Origin: Paenibacillus pabuli
GTDB lineage: Bacteria > Bacillota > Bacilli > Paenibacillales > Paenibacillaceae
Length of the DNA: 64,000 nt
Direction of reading: 5' to 3'
NCBI RefSeq assembly: GCF_039831995.1
Contig: NZ_JBDOIO010000003.1
Location: forward strand, 3,038,001-3,102,000
The number at the start of each line of letters is the position of its first letter. Position 1 is the stretch's first letter. Made by a program: the position numbers and the translations under genes. The notes under the pieces are model-generated. The model did no database searches. It had not been told where the DNA came from and was given only the letters and a program-made list of their open reading frames with translations. Below are positions 52,643 to 61,913 of the stretch, in pieces.

Positions 52643-55600
52643 TTATAACTCTGTCACAGTCACTCCAGCTGCCTTGTAGTAATCTTCAATCACATTATTC
52701 AATGTATTATCTTTCAGCAAAATCCCAATTCCGGCAAAGAGACCAATCCCGTTCGTATTACCTTCAAGCCGGTTATTTTCAATCCATACGTTCTCGGGGT
52801 TACCCTCACCAATATTCCCGGCACCCGTATCCCCTTTGTCGTAATCCAGCCTCACGGCCCAATAATTGCTGGCGATATTATCACGGATCACATTGCCACG
52901 AATCACTGTACCCGGTCCGTTCAGCACCTTAATTCCTACTGCATCCGCAATTGTGGATGTGTTCTCCATGAGATTATTCTCGATCAACGTATCAGGCGTG
53001 CCCATGACCACCGAAATGCCGATCTGGCTGTTCGTAATTGTGTTGTCATGAATATAGTTCCCTTTGCCAGATTTGCTGTGGTTACTGGGCGCTGAACCTC
53101 CCGTATTGCCGAGTCCGATTCCTGCGCCGGTAAGTACATCCGCGATCACATTGCCGGAGATTTCATTGAAATACTCCAGTTCTCCATGAAGATCAATGGC
53201 ATCCAACTTCGTACCGTTAAACATATTGCCGCGCAGTACATTGTTGTGGGCCACGAATTGGATTAGCGCTCCGTGCCTCAAGTAAGGCCCTTCAAATGTA
53301 CTGTTCTCTACCACATTCCATAACGTATCATTGTCAAAACCAAGTCGATCGGTTTTAGCCGTCCCCTGAATGGAAATGCCATAGCCAGAACCTCCAGGCC
53401 CAAGATCCGTTGCATTACGAAATGTTGCATGCTTCACAACGACATCACGACTGTGCTCAATGCGGATCGCCATTCGTTTGAATTTTTCCACAACCACACT
53501 GTCAATGGTAATGTCATAGGATGGTCTTTCACCATAGTTAGCGATGTGAATCATCGTGTCCGGCCCCCCTGCGGAGGGGTTGTTGGATTTATGATCAGTC
53601 GTGTAATTACCGGACCATGATGATGTGATTGTCAGGTTGGATACGAGAATGCTATGTTGAGCAGATGCTTTCAGAACGGTACTGCCGGTCATCTGATCAA
53701 GAGATGTCTTCAGCACGGTCCCTGCGGTGCTCTCCCCTCTCAGATTCACCCCGGATTTAAGCGTCAAATTGGTAGCGTTGTCTGGTCCGGATAACAAATT
53801 GTACACACCGTCGGGCAAAAACACTTCATCTCCAACGTTTGCATCATGAATCGCCGCCTGAATTGCGGGCTGGTCATCACTAGCATTATCGGCAGGATCT
53901 GCGCCGTAATTCCGTACATCTATGGTCCGTCCGGTTACGGCATTTGGAAAATGAACGGCATGTGGTGTTCCATCGGTCTCCGTCAAACCTGGAGCTGTAA
54001 AAGGCTCCGTCCCCTCCGGCGGCTCTGGAACAATGTATGGAATCAGGGCCACTGGAGTACCCCCACCCGACATAGGCGCATACAAATGCACATCGGTCAG
54101 ACTTGTGTAGATGCTCGAATCCGAATTCCCATGTCCGGTAATCCGTACATAACGTGCGAAAGTGTGCGGAATATCAAATGCCTGCATCTCCGTTGTATCC
54201 CCGCCGCTTTCTCCGCTGAATACCTGTACCCACTGCTCTCCGTCAACAGATGTTTCGATCTCGATAGACGTCCTCCTTGCATCTCCTTTGTAAAAACCAA
54301 TACCCACATAGCCGATTTGCCGTTCCTCGCCCAGGTCAAAAGAAATCCATTGCCCGCTTCCAGCAGCGGACCAGCGTGTATAGCTATTATTGTCAATCGT
54401 GTTGATTTCCAGATTACCATCACTGCCGCTTGCTGAAACGGACAGAATAGGCAACGACGATACAGGATCCGTAAGGGTCGCCATGTCGGTTGTAATCTCG
54501 TTGCTGATGTTGCCTGCCTCGTCAATCACCCTTACTTGAAACGTGTACGCCGTTCCGGCTGCAAGTCCTTCCGCTCGGAATGACCGGATGTCTTGTTCTG
54601 CCAATAACGTACCGTCCTGGTAGATCCGATATGCAGCCACAGCCATATCATCGCTTGCTGCTGGCCATCGCAGCTCGGCAAAATCCGTTCCCCAGTTGCG
54701 AAGTTCCAGCTTCGCCCTCGGCTCCCATTCAGGCGCAATCGAGTCAGTGCCATCTTCCGTTAGAGCAATGACCGCTAACTGGGGTCTAGGATTGCTCGTT
54801 CCATTGGCTTCCTTGGTGTACACGTTCACCGAGACGCCTGTTGCTTCAGCGTCGGCAAGCAGAAATGCCACCTCCCCTTCAGCCGGACGGTTCTTCACAT
54901 AATCGGTCACATCAACTTCATAAACTGCCGGGCTTCCTCCACGATCTGCAGTAACCACGAACGTGCCGAGAAGTGCACTCCCGTTCAAACTTTTGACTGG
55001 AGCATTGGTCCAGGTTAATGAAGATTCGCTCCAGTCCGTTTCATCCAAACCGTAGAGGGACAGCTCCGTATCCGTATTCGAGGTGCCTTTCTTGGCAGCG
55101 ATTCGCAGTCGATACCGATCTCCTTCGCCTTCATTACCTGTCATGACAAACTTGAGATATACATATTTCTTGGTAGACGAGGTGGATGAAATGCTGAGCA
55201 ATCCGGTGCTGGAACCCGTAGCTTGATTAAAATTAAGATCCGGCTTGCCACTATCTATCGCCGCATCGTCACTAGGGAGCTTGCTGACGATGAGCTTCTC
55301 GATCCATTGTGAGCCTTCTTCATTCACTTCATCTTCCTCTTCAGGCGATGTGTATTCCTGATTGTTTTTGAATATAATCGGCTCGGTTACAACCCGATTC
55401 TTCACATGTTCATCCATGAAAGCCCATGCCTCCGCATTGGCAATCTCGGAAGCCGTTCCTGTAAATCCATGCCCCTGATCAGCAACGATTTTGAGATCCA
55501 CAATCGGTACACCTGCGGATTGAAGCTGTCCTGCAAAAGTAACACTGTCCGTATAAGGGATGGTAGCATCAGCATCCCCATGCCGAATCCAGATCGGTGG

Positions 55601-56974
55601 ATCATCCGGTGAAGCATACGTACCTGGCATCGCCAATCTGGCCTGCTCGGGTACATCAAATGCCCGATGTCCACCCAGAAGAGCAGTGACGGAGCTGTAA
55701 TTATTGGCAAACGTAGTCGTAAAATCAGCAGGTCCGTACCAATCGGCTACCGCCTGCACTTTGTCCGAATACTCTGGCCACCCACCAGAACCTTCAAGAT
55801 CAGGCACCTGTACCATTGCTCCTGTATCCAGCTCTATCGTCTCGCCAGCAACGATATCTCCGGTTGTTCCAAGCAGTGCAGCCAGATGGCCTCCTGCCGA
55901 TGAGCCCCAGACTCCGATACGGCTCGGATCCAGATTGTACAGGGCTGCATTAGCCCGCAAATAGCGGACGGCGAGCTTCACATCCTGAATCTGGGCAGGA
56001 AAAGGCGCCTCCGGCGTCAGCCGGTAGTCCAGAGACACACCGACGTAACCGCGCTTGAGCACATAGTTACATATGGTGTTCAATGCTTGCTTTCGGTCAC
56101 CATGATTCCATCCGCCTCCATGGATATAGACCATGACCGGCATAGGTTCAGATGCGGCAGTCTCGGGCACAGCAATGGATGAATATATTGCCCGGTCACC
56201 CGCCATGCCAATCTCCACGTCTTCATACAGAGTTACGCCTTGTGGAGGCGTAAATTCTGTGGCTTCCTCCCCAGGTGGCACCGGAGATGGAGAGGGGGTT
56301 ATGCCAGGAATCGCTTGACCGTAGATAGCGACATTGTCGAGATACATATTGGCCTGCATGACATCTCCCGTTCGAAATCGAATTTTAACGGTGCTGTTAT
56401 TGTTCGCATCTGGACTGAGGGCCCAGCTTTTTAACGTATTGCCTTCCTTATTTTTCAGATCCGGCGTGCCTGGCGGAAGATCGAACGTCTCCAGCGTCGT
56501 CCAGGAAACACCGTCATCCTTCGACCATTCGACAATGACACTTCCGCTTATATAGGATGAGGCACGTGTATAGTAACTCAGCCGGATGTTACCATATCCC
56601 GTTAGATTAAGCGGCAGCGCAAGTGCATCGGTTCCATCGATTTTAATCATGTTGGGCAGCGATGGCGCGGCAGTCGAGGAGGACGTTTTGGCCTTGCTTC
56701 CTCCTTCTCCTTCCTGCAGCCATGGAGCCCTCAGCGCAATCCCGCCAGTAGATCCGAAGTTATCCGGGTCATCAAAGTTTTCGGAGTAAATCTCGAGTTC
56801 AGGGCCTTCGGGATCTTGGATTTCCCCTTCCAATGTAGAATTTAAGGAGATCTGAGGAACAGCTTCCTCCATCGCACGGACTTCTTGTACAGGAACGATG
56901 GTACCGCTAACGAGCAAGGCAGACATGACAACAAGCACAACCCGCTTCTTCCACGTTTTGAACAAGTCTTTCAC
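52643..56974 (-). CDS. giant secreted multidomain carbohydrate esterase and beta-helix lyase
   Basis: The protein has 1443 residues. GTG 56974 lies 8 nt after GGAGG and gives a clean signal peptide; a longer frame to 57028 would put an extra tail before it. The order is a jelly-roll module (30-230), an esterase of the BD-FAE type (about 260-520: HGGGW at 284, nucleophile GSSAGG at 355, Asp in HGDAD at 464, His in QGHGF at 498), a DNRLRE-type module (560-740), a fibronectin III module (745-835), an F5/8C carbohydrate-binding module (850-970) and a right-handed beta helix (1015-1443) starting DVRNYGADPADNASDD, typical of pectate-lyase-3 proteins. Esterase plus uronic-acid-type lyase in one chain suggests attack on an acylated acidic polysaccharide. 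Confidence 0.85.
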   Translation of the reverse strand: MKDLFKTWKKRVVLVVMSALLVSGTIVPVQEVRAMEEAVPQISLNSTLEGEIQDPEGPELEIYSENFDDPDNFGSTGGIALRAPWLQEGEGGSKAKTSSSTAAPSLPNMIKIDGTDALALPLNLTGYGNIRLSYYTRASSYISGSVIVEWSKDDGVSWTTLETFDLPPGTPDLKNKEGNTLKSWALSPDANNNSTVKIRFRTGDVMQANMYLDNVAIYGQAIPGITPSPSPVPPGEEATEFTPPQGVTLYEDVEIGMAGDRAIYSSIAVPETAASEPMPVMVYIHGGGWNHGDRKQALNTICNYVLKRGYVGVSLDYRLTPEAPFPAQIQDVKLAVRYLRANAALYNLDPSRIGVWGSSAGGHLAALLGTTGDIVAGETIELDTGAMVQVPDLEGSGGWPEYSDKVQAVADWYGPADFTTTFANNYSSVTALLGGHRAFDVPEQARLAMPGTYASPDDPPIWIRHGDADATIPYTDSVTFAGQLQSAGVPIVDLKIVADQGHGFTGTASEIANAEAWAFMDEHVKNRVVTEPIIFKNNQEYTSPEEEDEVNEEGSQWIEKLIVSKLPSDDAAIDSGKPDLNFNQATGSSTGLLSISSTSSTKKYVYLKFVMTGNEGEGDRYRLRIAAKKGTSNTDTELSLYGLDETDWSESSLTWTNAPVKSLNGSALLGTFVVTADRGGSPAVYEVDVTDYVKNRPAEGEVAFLLADAEATGVSVNVYTKEANGTSNPRPQLAVIALTEDGTDSIAPEWEPRAKLELRNWGTDFAELRWPAASDDMAVAAYRIYQDGTLLAEQDIRSFRAEGLAAGTAYTFQVRVIDEAGNISNEITTDMATLTDPVSSLPILSVSASGSDGNLEINTIDNNSYTRWSAAGSGQWISFDLGEERQIGYVGIGFYKGDARRTSIEIETSVDGEQWVQVFSGESGGDTTEMQAFDIPHTFARYVRITGHGNSDSSIYTSLTDVHLYAPMSGGGTPVALIPYIVPEPPEGTEPFTAPGLTETDGTPHAVHFPNAVTGRTIDVRNYGADPADNASDDQPAIQAAIHDANVGDEVFLPDGVYNLLSGPDNATNLTLKSGVNLRGESTAGTVLKTSLDQMTGSTVLKASAQHSILVSNLTITSSWSGNYTTDHKSNNPSAGGPDTMIHIANYGERPSYDITIDSVVVEKFKRMAIRIEHSRDVVVKHATFRNATDLGPGGSGYGISIQGTAKTDRLGFDNDTLWNVVENSTFEGPYLRHGALIQFVAHNNVLRGNMFNGTKLDAIDLHGELEYFNEISGNVIADVLTGAGIGLGNTGGSAPSNHSKSGKGNYIHDNTITNSQIGISVVMGTPDTLIENNLMENTSTIADAVGIKVLNGPGTVIRGNVIRDNIASNYWAVRLDYDKGDTGAGNIGEGNPENVWIENNRLEGNTNGIGLFAGIGILLKDNTLNNVIEDYYKAAGVTVTEL

Positions 56975-57028
56975 TTGTATCCCCTCCGTGTTCACCTGAA
57001 TTCCCACTGTTTCCATCCCGTTCTGCAT

Positions 57029-58579
57029 CTAACGACGCGGTGCGGACACCCCTTCACCACTCTTGAACTTTTCCGTAGCTTCCTGAATGGCCTGGTCACC
57101 GCCCTTGGCTCGCCATTCCTCCACCACTTTCGGCCAGTCAGAGATCGGCTCTTTGCCGTAAACCATCTTGATCATGTGTGTTAGCAGTACCTGAGGAGGC
57201 GTATCCGAATTGGGTGCGATGTCTGGATTCTGAACAAAGGCTTCCAAACGAGGATCAAAGGTAATACCATCACGGCCCTCTTTCGCCAAAATGGTATCGT
57301 AAATGTTCATAAGCTTTTTGCCTTCTTCGGTTAACGAAAGAGATCCCTTGTTGTACGTCGTATCCTGTACGAACCATAAGAACGATTGACGATAGCGTTC
57401 CTCATCCACACCAGCAGAATCCGTCGGAGCGTTGTACGCAATTACCCCATTATCTTCTGTGTAGGTCTCACCTTCCGTTCCGTACGTGAAAAATTTCTCT
57501 GCTTCATCGGATACCATCCAGTTAAAAAAGCGAATGATGGAAGCCGGATCTGCTGCATCCTTATTAATGAAGTAGGCACGTGTCACGGGACCATACAAGT
57601 AGTAGCCACCCTTACCGTCCGGGCCAACAGGTGAAGGAATAATCTCAACTTCCGCATCCGGAACCGATGCTTTGATCTGTTTCTCCCATTGAATCAATTC
57701 GTTCGCATTCATGGACCACATACCGGCCTTGCCGGAGAGAATCGTATTCTTGAAAACCGTTGAATTAATGGTTGCAAACTCTTTGTTAATCAGTCCTTCA
57801 TCATACATCGTCTTATACACGGTCAGCGCTTGCTGCATATTCTCGTTATCCATGAATTTTGGTACGATCTGATCACCCTGCTGCTCCATCATCGATAAGA
57901 ATTGCTGCACGTCATAAGCTCCGAAGAAGGTGTCGGCATATTTAAAATCCTCGCGCCCCATATAGGGATTTTCCACGCCAAGTTTCTTAAATGCGCGCAG
58001 AACTTCGAGGGTTTCCTCTACCGTGGTCGGCACAGGCAGGCCGGTCTTTTCCAGCAAATCCTTACGAATCCAGGTAGCCCGACGGGACGGATTGGATAAA
58101 TATTCGGGGATGGCATATATATGGCCGTCATGGGTCACTTGATCCCAGGCCTCCTGCGGCACGGTCTTAAGCAAGTCGGGCCCATACTCCTTCAGCAGAT
58201 CATCCAGCGGTTGAAATACTCCCGCTTCCACAGAGCCTGCCATCTCTTTGCCGTTGATGCCTCCATCACCCTGCACGACATCAGGAATATCATTGGTTGC
58301 GAACATCTGGACCATTTTCTGTTCATATTCCTTGTGAGGCACCAAGACAATCTTCAGATCCGTATCGGTCAGATCCTCGAGCTTTTTCACCCACTTATCC
58401 TGGTTAATGTCCGGCGACTTCTCCACATAAGTGTAAGCCAACGTACGCAGTGACATGGAGAAACTCGTTTTGCCATCCACTCCATTCTCACCGGATGCTG
58501 TTCCGCTTCCCTTGCTGCATCCCGCCAGAACGGCTGCCGTCAACAACAAGGCCATACCTGAGGTCATCCACTTTTTCAT
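57029..58579 (-). CDS. sugar-binding lipoprotein (LplA-like, family 1)
   Basis: The lipoprotein signal ends LAGC. The mature part is a family-1 extracellular binding protein of about 495 residues (DQVTHDGHIYAIPEYLSNPSRRATWIRKDLLEKTGLPVPT and GKAGMWSMNANELIQWEKQ). Relatives import oligosaccharides through LplB/LplC-type permeases driven by a shared MsmX-like ATPase. No permease gene is adjacent, so partners must lie elsewhere. It follows a candidate cre site and precedes the secreted esterase/lyase by 54 bp, making an operon. Confidence 0.9.
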   Translation of the reverse strand: MKKWMTSGMALLLTAAVLAGCSKGSGTASGENGVDGKTSFSMSLRTLAYTYVEKSPDINQDKWVKKLEDLTDTDLKIVLVPHKEYEQKMVQMFATNDIPDVVQGDGGINGKEMAGSVEAGVFQPLDDLLKEYGPDLLKTVPQEAWDQVTHDGHIYAIPEYLSNPSRRATWIRKDLLEKTGLPVPTTVEETLEVLRAFKKLGVENPYMGREDFKYADTFFGAYDVQQFLSMMEQQGDQIVPKFMDNENMQQALTVYKTMYDEGLINKEFATINSTVFKNTILSGKAGMWSMNANELIQWEKQIKASVPDAEVEIIPSPVGPDGKGGYYLYGPVTRAYFINKDAADPASIIRFFNWMVSDEAEKFFTYGTEGETYTEDNGVIAYNAPTDSAGVDEERYRQSFLWFVQDTTYNKGSLSLTEEGKKLMNIYDTILAKEGRDGITFDPRLEAFVQNPDIAPNSDTPPQVLLTHMIKMVYGKEPISDWPKVVEEWRAKGGDQAIQEATEKFKSGEGVSAPRR

Positions 58580-58619
58580 GCTACCCCTCTTTTCATCCCG
58601 TTTTAGGTATCCCTAATAA

Positions 58620-58633
58620 GTAAAGCGCTTTCA
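58620..58633 (-). promoter_or_regulatory. cre-like site before the sugar-binding lipoprotein
   Basis: On the minus strand TGAAAGCGCTTTAC has the perfect core AAAGCGCTTT and mismatches only at the last two bases of TGWAARCGYTWNCW. It lies about 41 bp before the ATG, so CcpA repression of the lipoprotein and lyase genes is likely. Confidence 0.6.
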
Positions 58634-58646
58634 TATGATCAATGTT

Positions 58647-58684
58647 AAAACATCCCCACCTTCTGCAACAATGGGGATGTTTTA
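58647..58684. terminator. terminator after the heparinase-like lyase gene
   Basis: AAAACATCCCCA pairs perfectly with TGGGGATGTTTT. It lies 30 bp downstream of the lyase stop and directly before the lipoprotein's cre site, so the two halves of the locus are separate transcripts. Confidence 0.85.
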
Positions 58685-58714
58685 GATCGGATTGCGTTTT
58701 CTTTAGGTAGAGCC

Positions 58715-61084
58715 TTAGTACGCTTTGGATACCTCAATCTTCTTCGTAACTCCGTTATCGGTAAAGTATAGGTGGATGCCATGATCCTGATCATCGATGA
58801 AATATGGCACATACTTTGGCTCCCCGCTCCGGTAAGGCACAAGCAGAGTCACGATCCTGTGACTTGAGGCAGTCCGTGTTTCCGCGTTTAGGTGATAATG
58901 TCTTGGCAGGCCTTCGTACTCAGCAGGGTCCACACCCGAGAATTGATCCGAATGACTCAGCGACATTGCACCGGACGACGTGTAAACAAACGTTCCTTCT
59001 AAGCCTGCCTTGCTTCCATTCAATCTGAAACTTTGTCCTTTCAACTGCAATGGGTGCAGGGCATGAAACAGCCACTGGACGCTGTCCGGCTTATCCAGAT
59101 CAATGTAATCGACAATAACGAAATAAGACAATTGCAGAAAATGAATTTCTCTCATAACCCGCCTTACATGCGGGACTGTGCTCGCGTAAGCATCCGTCGC
59201 TACTGCACGTACATAGCCATCTCCGTTTTGCCAATAGGCTTCTTCGATCTGTCCGGTTGCCGCCATGTTCAGCACCTTGTTGTTCTCGGCGTATTGTCCG
59301 GCACCGCCAATTAGTATGTTATTTTTGGAACGTGTCTGTCTGCGCCAATCCCGATGAAAGGAACTACCATGAGCAATATAGTATCCGGTATCTGCCGCAA
59401 GCGGCTCACCGAACGCATGCAATGTGAAACTGTTCTGATCCGCATGGCTATGACTGATCGAGCCATACCGGCTCGACTTGAACAGCAGCATGATATGCTC
59501 TTCCGGATCATCCATCCGGTGGTGCATGGCTACCCAACCCACATCACGGAACCATTTAACCGGTTCGATGTCTGTAGGGACCTCTTCCTTCACCTGAGGA
59601 TAATCATGTCGGTATACCAGATCGTCAAAGCGGAAATCCCACCAGCCGTAATTGTAGAAAGCCCCCTCTGTTCCCGGGTCCATGCGGCGTACATTCTCGA
59701 AATACCATTGGTACCAGCGGTTGCCTGTCACTCCTGCAAACTGGCGAACCAGATAACCCGTTTTTAAGTTTACCGGATCACCCAAGGTGGACTGATCGCC
59801 AAAGCTGGCCCGCCGGACATCAGGCGGATACATATATAGCGGGAAATCACCTGTGCGCTGAAAAAAAGGCCTGTAGAAGAAGTCTATATCGGTATAGCTT
59901 CGCAATAAGTTCATCGCCTCGGTTACGTAGGCCATACCTGTTGTCCAATACATCGGTCCCTCAGCCCACCCGCCATCACTGCCTCCCCACGGTGAGTATA
60001 AGCAGGCGTAATACTCGATGGCATAATCCAGCCACTCCACAACCTGCTGTTCCTCATGAAGCAGGGCAATACAGCAGGGTACGAGCACAGAGGACAATGA
60101 ACGCACCGCGTGGCTATCATAAGGAACGTGATGAATCTTGGAACGGACCATGACATGCTGTGCCACTTGCTCTGTCCTGCGCAGCAAGCTGCTTCTTACC
60201 ATATCACGCTCCTCAGTGTTCAACTCATCATACAGCCAGTCGTATCCCCAGGCCAGACCTGCAGCGATCCGAAAAGCAGCCTCATCGTTATAATCGCGTG
60301 ATGTCGTGCCCTCTGTATCCCATCCCGCGGCATGAATCAGCCATTGTTTCCCTGCTTCCAGCAACCTTCTGTCACCAAGTACACGTCCTGCAATACTGAG
60401 GTGCCGAATGGCATACAATACTTCCTGACAATCAATGTACATTTGTCTCCATAATGAAGAGACTCGCTTATTATCCGGATAAGGCCCGGGTTCTCGGATC
60501 AATTCGCGGGTTACCCAGGGCTCTACAGAATCGGAAAGAAACGAATCCCAGCCACAGTAGGTTGGATCGGATGCAATGCTTTCTGCAAGCTTCTTCAATC
60601 CGCTCTCTGCGAGCCATAGACGAGGATGGGCCACTTCCGTGGAGTCATAACGCTGAAGACGATCTGGTATCGGTGTCTCAGGCAAACCTGCTGGCACGGT
60701 GAATTGACGCACCTCACTCCATGCCGACTTCCCCCGTGTTTCACCCTCTGCTACCTCCGATTCCACCGCTGTGCCTTCCAGCACCGCATGATCTAGAAGC
60801 AGTGCATAGCGCCAGTAATAGTCTCCGGGCACAAATACCCGATTTGGCGTAAAAAAGTTATAAGGAATCGGGGCAAATGTCATCGTCTCTTCTTCCTGAA
60901 AAGAAGGCGTGGTCGATACTTGCACCATATACGCATTTTCATCCTCCTGCTGTGCCGCCATCCAGGTAAACCTCGGCGGGTTCTCTTGGAGAATGGATTG
61001 TTCATTAGGTGCATAGTCCACGTGGAACGGTCCACTCTTCGGTTGGTATAGCGGACTTTCTGCAGGCATTCGTTTAACTTCCAT
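58715..61084 (-). CDS. heparinase II/III-family polysaccharide lyase
   Basis: The protein has 789 residues and no signal peptide. The first 110 form an immunoglobulin-like DUF4962 module (ENPPRFTWMAAQQ; VSTTPSFQEEE), 140-460 an alpha/alpha toroid, and 470-789 a beta-sandwich heparinase domain with the hallmark SHSHADQNSFTLHAFGE near residue 543. Such enzymes cleave uronic-acid polysaccharides or oligosaccharides by elimination. Without a signal peptide it probably works in the cytoplasm on imported fragments. GGAGG precedes the ATG. Substrate (alginate, glycosaminoglycan or other) is not settled by sequence. Confidence 0.85.
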   Translation of the reverse strand: MEVKRMPAESPLYQPKSGPFHVDYAPNEQSILQENPPRFTWMAAQQEDENAYMVQVSTTPSFQEEETMTFAPIPYNFFTPNRVFVPGDYYWRYALLLDHAVLEGTAVESEVAEGETRGKSAWSEVRQFTVPAGLPETPIPDRLQRYDSTEVAHPRLWLAESGLKKLAESIASDPTYCGWDSFLSDSVEPWVTRELIREPGPYPDNKRVSSLWRQMYIDCQEVLYAIRHLSIAGRVLGDRRLLEAGKQWLIHAAGWDTEGTTSRDYNDEAAFRIAAGLAWGYDWLYDELNTEERDMVRSSLLRRTEQVAQHVMVRSKIHHVPYDSHAVRSLSSVLVPCCIALLHEEQQVVEWLDYAIEYYACLYSPWGGSDGGWAEGPMYWTTGMAYVTEAMNLLRSYTDIDFFYRPFFQRTGDFPLYMYPPDVRRASFGDQSTLGDPVNLKTGYLVRQFAGVTGNRWYQWYFENVRRMDPGTEGAFYNYGWWDFRFDDLVYRHDYPQVKEEVPTDIEPVKWFRDVGWVAMHHRMDDPEEHIMLLFKSSRYGSISHSHADQNSFTLHAFGEPLAADTGYYIAHGSSFHRDWRRQTRSKNNILIGGAGQYAENNKVLNMAATGQIEEAYWQNGDGYVRAVATDAYASTVPHVRRVMREIHFLQLSYFVIVDYIDLDKPDSVQWLFHALHPLQLKGQSFRLNGSKAGLEGTFVYTSSGAMSLSHSDQFSGVDPAEYEGLPRHYHLNAETRTASSHRIVTLLVPYRSGEPKYVPYFIDDQDHGIHLYFTDNGVTKKIEVSKAY

Positions 61085-61119
61085 GGATAAGTCCCCTCCT
61101 TTAACTAATGGATGTGGTA

Positions 61120-61887
61120 TTAACGCATGAACATGCCGCCATTAATCTCAATCGTTTCTCCGGTTATAAATGAGCCCAGATCGGAACAGAGATACAACGC
61201 TGCTCCAGCCACATCATCGGGATTCCCTTCCCTCCCGAGTGGTATGCTGCTAATGGCAGATGATCGTCCCCCTTCCGAAGTGAACGTTGCATGAAATGCC
61301 GTTTGACCGATGAAACCCGGCGATAAGGCATTGACCGTAACACCGGCAGCGGCCAACTCCTTGGCAAGACCTTTCGTCAAAGCAATGATTCCGGCCTTGG
61401 AGGCTGCATAAATCGCTGCACCTGGACCGCCTCCATTATGCGCTGCCACCGAAGTCAGATTAATAATGCGCCCGCGGCCGATGGCTTTCATGCCGGGAAT
61501 GACCGCTTTGGAGACAAAAACAGCGCTCTTCAAATTCACATCCATAATTCGGCCGTACAATTCCTCGCTCATCATTTCAATTGGACTTCGCTGCACCAGA
61601 TGGCCCGCATTATTGACTAACAACTCAACGGGACCTCCGAAACGGTAAGTAATATCACCGATCATGGATTCAATCTCCTTCGTATTTGTTACATCCGCCC
61701 GGAATGCTTCCGCTTCACCGCCGGCAGCTCGAATGGAAGCCACAACCTCCTCGGCGCGCTCCATATTATGCAGACCGTTCACGGCTACCTTAGCTCCGCA
61801 CCCAGCTAATCCTCCGGCAATGGCAGCGCCGATGCCTCCGCTTGAACCCGTGACGAGCGCAATTTTGTTCTGCAAATTAATATTCAT
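61120..61887 (-). CDS. short-chain dehydrogenase/reductase
   Basis: It is 255 residues with the cofactor motif VTGSSGGIGAAIA near residues 12-24, NNAG near 91, the catalytic Ser in NLTSVAAH, and Tyr/Lys in YAASK. It resembles KduD and FabG-like reductases. Between lyase and kinase genes, it likely reduces or oxidises a keto-uronate released by the lyase, but other sugar substrates are possible. It is 35 bp upstream of the lyase gene. Confidence 0.9.
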   Translation of the reverse strand: MNINLQNKIALVTGSSGGIGAAIAGGLAGCGAKVAVNGLHNMERAEEVVASIRAAGGEAEAFRADVTNTKEIESMIGDITYRFGGPVELLVNNAGHLVQRSPIEMMSEELYGRIMDVNLKSAVFVSKAVIPGMKAIGRGRIINLTSVAAHNGGGPGAAIYAASKAGIIALTKGLAKELAAAGVTVNALSPGFIGQTAFHATFTSEGGRSSAISSIPLGREGNPDDVAGAALYLCSDLGSFITGETIEINGGMFMR

Positions 61888-61913
61888 TCACTTTCATCCT
61901 CTCTATAATCGAT

